Position numbers and translations under genes: made by a program. Under the pieces are notes generated by a model. It was not told where the DNA came from. It did not search any database and was given only the letters and a program-made list of their open reading frames with translations. Of a stretch of DNA of 5,166 nt, positions 4,022-5,166 are shown one piece after another. The DNA comes from Chloroflexota bacterium (GTDB lineage Bacteria > Chloroflexota > UBA6077 > JACQUR01), in assembly GCA_016210245.1 (NCBI GenBank), contig JACQUR010000537.1, positions 1 to 5,166 on the forward strand, written 5' to 3'. Position 1 is the first letter of the stretch; each line of letters starts with the position of its first letter.

Positions 4022-5166
4022 ATGCCCAAGGACCTGCGTCGCTTCCTGCGACTCTTGGCGGACAAGCGGCCGGATGAGCTGCTCATGGTGGACGAGGAGG
4101 TCGATCCCGATCATGGCGCCACCGGCCTGGTGGAGGCGCTGGAGCGCCAGAAGAGGTTCCCCGGGGTCCTGTTCCGCAACATCAAGGGCTCCAGCATCCC
4201 GTGCCTGATCAACCTGGGGGCGTCCTTCGAGCGGATGGCCCTGGCCCTGGACGACCAGCCCAGCCTGGTGGCCATGGAGGAGGAGCTGGCCCGACGGGAG
4301 AAGAAGCCCCTTGCGCCCGTGGAGATCGACCGCAAGGATGCGCCGGTCAAGGAGGTCATCTACACCGGCGACCAGGTGGACCTGGGGATGCTGCCGGTGC
4401 TGCGCCACAACGAACTGGACGCGGGCCGCTACGTCGACGGGGCCGGGTGCATCATGATTCACCTGGAGACCGGGGCCTACAACATGGGGCTGTACCGGCA
4501 CCAGCTTCACGGCAAGAACCGCCTGGGGATCATGATCAACCCCAACAACCACGGCCACTACATCCGCTCGGAGTACGAGGAGGCGGGCAAGGACTGCCCC
4601 GTCGCCCTGGCCATCGGCCACCACCCCTGGTTCACGGCCGCGGCCGTCTCGCGGCCCGAGGGCCCGGGCAAGGAGATCGAGCTGGCGGGGGCCTTCCTGG
4701 GCGAGCCGGTGGAGATGGTGCGGGCGGAGACCCAGGACATGCTGGTGCCGGCTCGGGCCGAGATCGTCATCGAGGGCTACGTCCCCCACGGCGAGCGCCA
4801 GTACGAGGGGCCGTTTGGCGAGTGGCCGCACTACTACTACAAGCAGGGCCCCCAGCCCTACATCGTGGTGACCGCCATCACCACCCGCAAGAACCCGATC
4901 TACCAGAGCATCTTCAACGCCCACCCGGAGCACAACATCTTCGGCTGCGCGCCGCGCATCGGCTCGCTCCTGCACCGCGTGAAGGCGGCCGTGCCCGGCG
5001 TCAAGGCGGTCAACCTGCCCTACTCGGGCGGCTGCCGCTCCTTCTGCTATGTCTCGATGAAGAAGCGCTCGGAGGGCGAGCCCAAGCAGGCCGCCATGGC
5101 CGCGTTCATCACCGACAACAACATCCGCCAGGTGGTGGTGGTGGACGATGACATCGACGTCTTCGA
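4022..5166 (+). CDS. UbiD-family prFMN-dependent decarboxylase, 3' end beyond the window
   Basis: The open frame from ATG 4022 has 381 complete codons and no stop before the right edge, so the C-terminus is missing. The product belongs to the UbiD family, enzymes that use prenylated FMN (made by UbiX) and a divalent metal to reversibly (de)carboxylate aromatic or unsaturated acids. Family residues are visible: AGRYVDGAG (134-142), then N154 and H177, which with E218 fit the metal/prFMN site. R159 (MGLYRHQ), E262 and E267 (EGPFGEW) form the R-E-E catalytic set, in step with E. coli UbiD spacing. ELAGAFLGEPVEMV (220-233), VPARAEIVIEGYV (242-254) and TTRKNPIYQ (287-295) are also typical. It cannot be told from sequence whether the role is ubiquinone/menaquinone synthesis or aromatic catabolism. 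The start has an AGGAGG-type site and its own promoter, so it is separate from the two-component pair. No UbiX is seen in the window. Confidence 0.93.
   Translation, partial: MPKDLRRFLRLLADKRPDELLMVDEEVDPDHGATGLVEALERQKRFPGVLFRNIKGSSIPCLINLGASFERMALALDDQPSLVAMEEELARREKKPLAPVEIDRKDAPVKEVIYTGDQVDLGMLPVLRHNELDAGRYVDGAGCIMIHLETGAYNMGLYRHQLHGKNRLGIMINPNNHGHYIRSEYEEAGKDCPVALAIGHHPWFTAAAVSRPEGPGKEIELAGAFLGEPVEMVRAETQDMLVPARAEIVIEGYVPHGERQYEGPFGEWPHYYYKQGPQPYIVVTAITTRKNPIYQSIFNAHPEHNIFGCAPRIGSLLHRVKAAVPGVKAVNLPYSGGCRSFCYVSMKKRSEGEPKQAAMAAFITDNNIRQVVVVDDDIDVF

Noticed and set aside
3905..4975. A 356-codon minus-strand open frame opposite the UbiD-family gene.
   Set aside because: It mirrors the codons of a strongly conserved enzyme. 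Its product is rich in His, Val, Asp and Leu in the way antisense frames of GC-rich genes are, and it has no family motif.
4201..5151. A 316-codon + strand open frame inside the UbiD-family gene.
   Set aside because: It is in the shifted frame of the UbiD coding sequence, is Gly/Arg/Pro-rich, and has no recognisable domain.

Overview
This window is GC-rich bacterial chromosomal DNA with ordinary gene density. Its short intergenic spaces are filled with 7-base-periodic repeats and strong stem-loops. That spacer style, a MEDS-domain histidine kinase and an Rcp1-type response regulator together suggest a member of the Chloroflexota. This placement is an inference from style and gene content; no marker gene is present.

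Layout, left to right. Bases 3-82 hold two copies of a 40-base stem-loop repeat. A short integral-membrane VKOR-family thiol oxidoreductase follows on the + strand (137-598). A heptad-repeat block (601-683) separates it from a convergent minus-strand gene (705-1235), which encodes a small cysteine-free secreted protein resembling the TasA/CalY (camelysin) family. Upstream of that gene, on the same strand, is a very clear c-di-GMP-I (GEMM-I) riboswitch aptamer (1308-1376). It is followed by a 72-base expression platform that can base-pair with the aptamer core and that places the Shine-Dalgarno sequence in a hairpin loop. A matrix-like surface protein under c-di-GMP riboswitch control is the most interesting unit of the window.

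Transcribed divergently is a MEDS-PAS-HisKA-HATPase sensor kinase (1492-3309, probable GTG start). Directly downstream is a single-domain Rcp1/CheY-like response regulator (3359-3805, probable TTG start). The two look like a cognate two-component pair whose output is protein-protein signalling, since neither carries a DNA-binding or GGDEF/EAL domain. The last ~20 residues of the kinase are encoded by two perfect stem-loops that look like intergenic repeat sequence captured by the reading frame.

A near-consensus sigma-70 promoter (3820-3847) then begins a ~165-base leader ahead of a UbiD-family prFMN-dependent (de)carboxylase. That gene starts at 4022 and runs off the right edge with all expected metal and catalytic residues present.

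No tRNA, rRNA, transposase, CRISPR array or prophage gene is visible.
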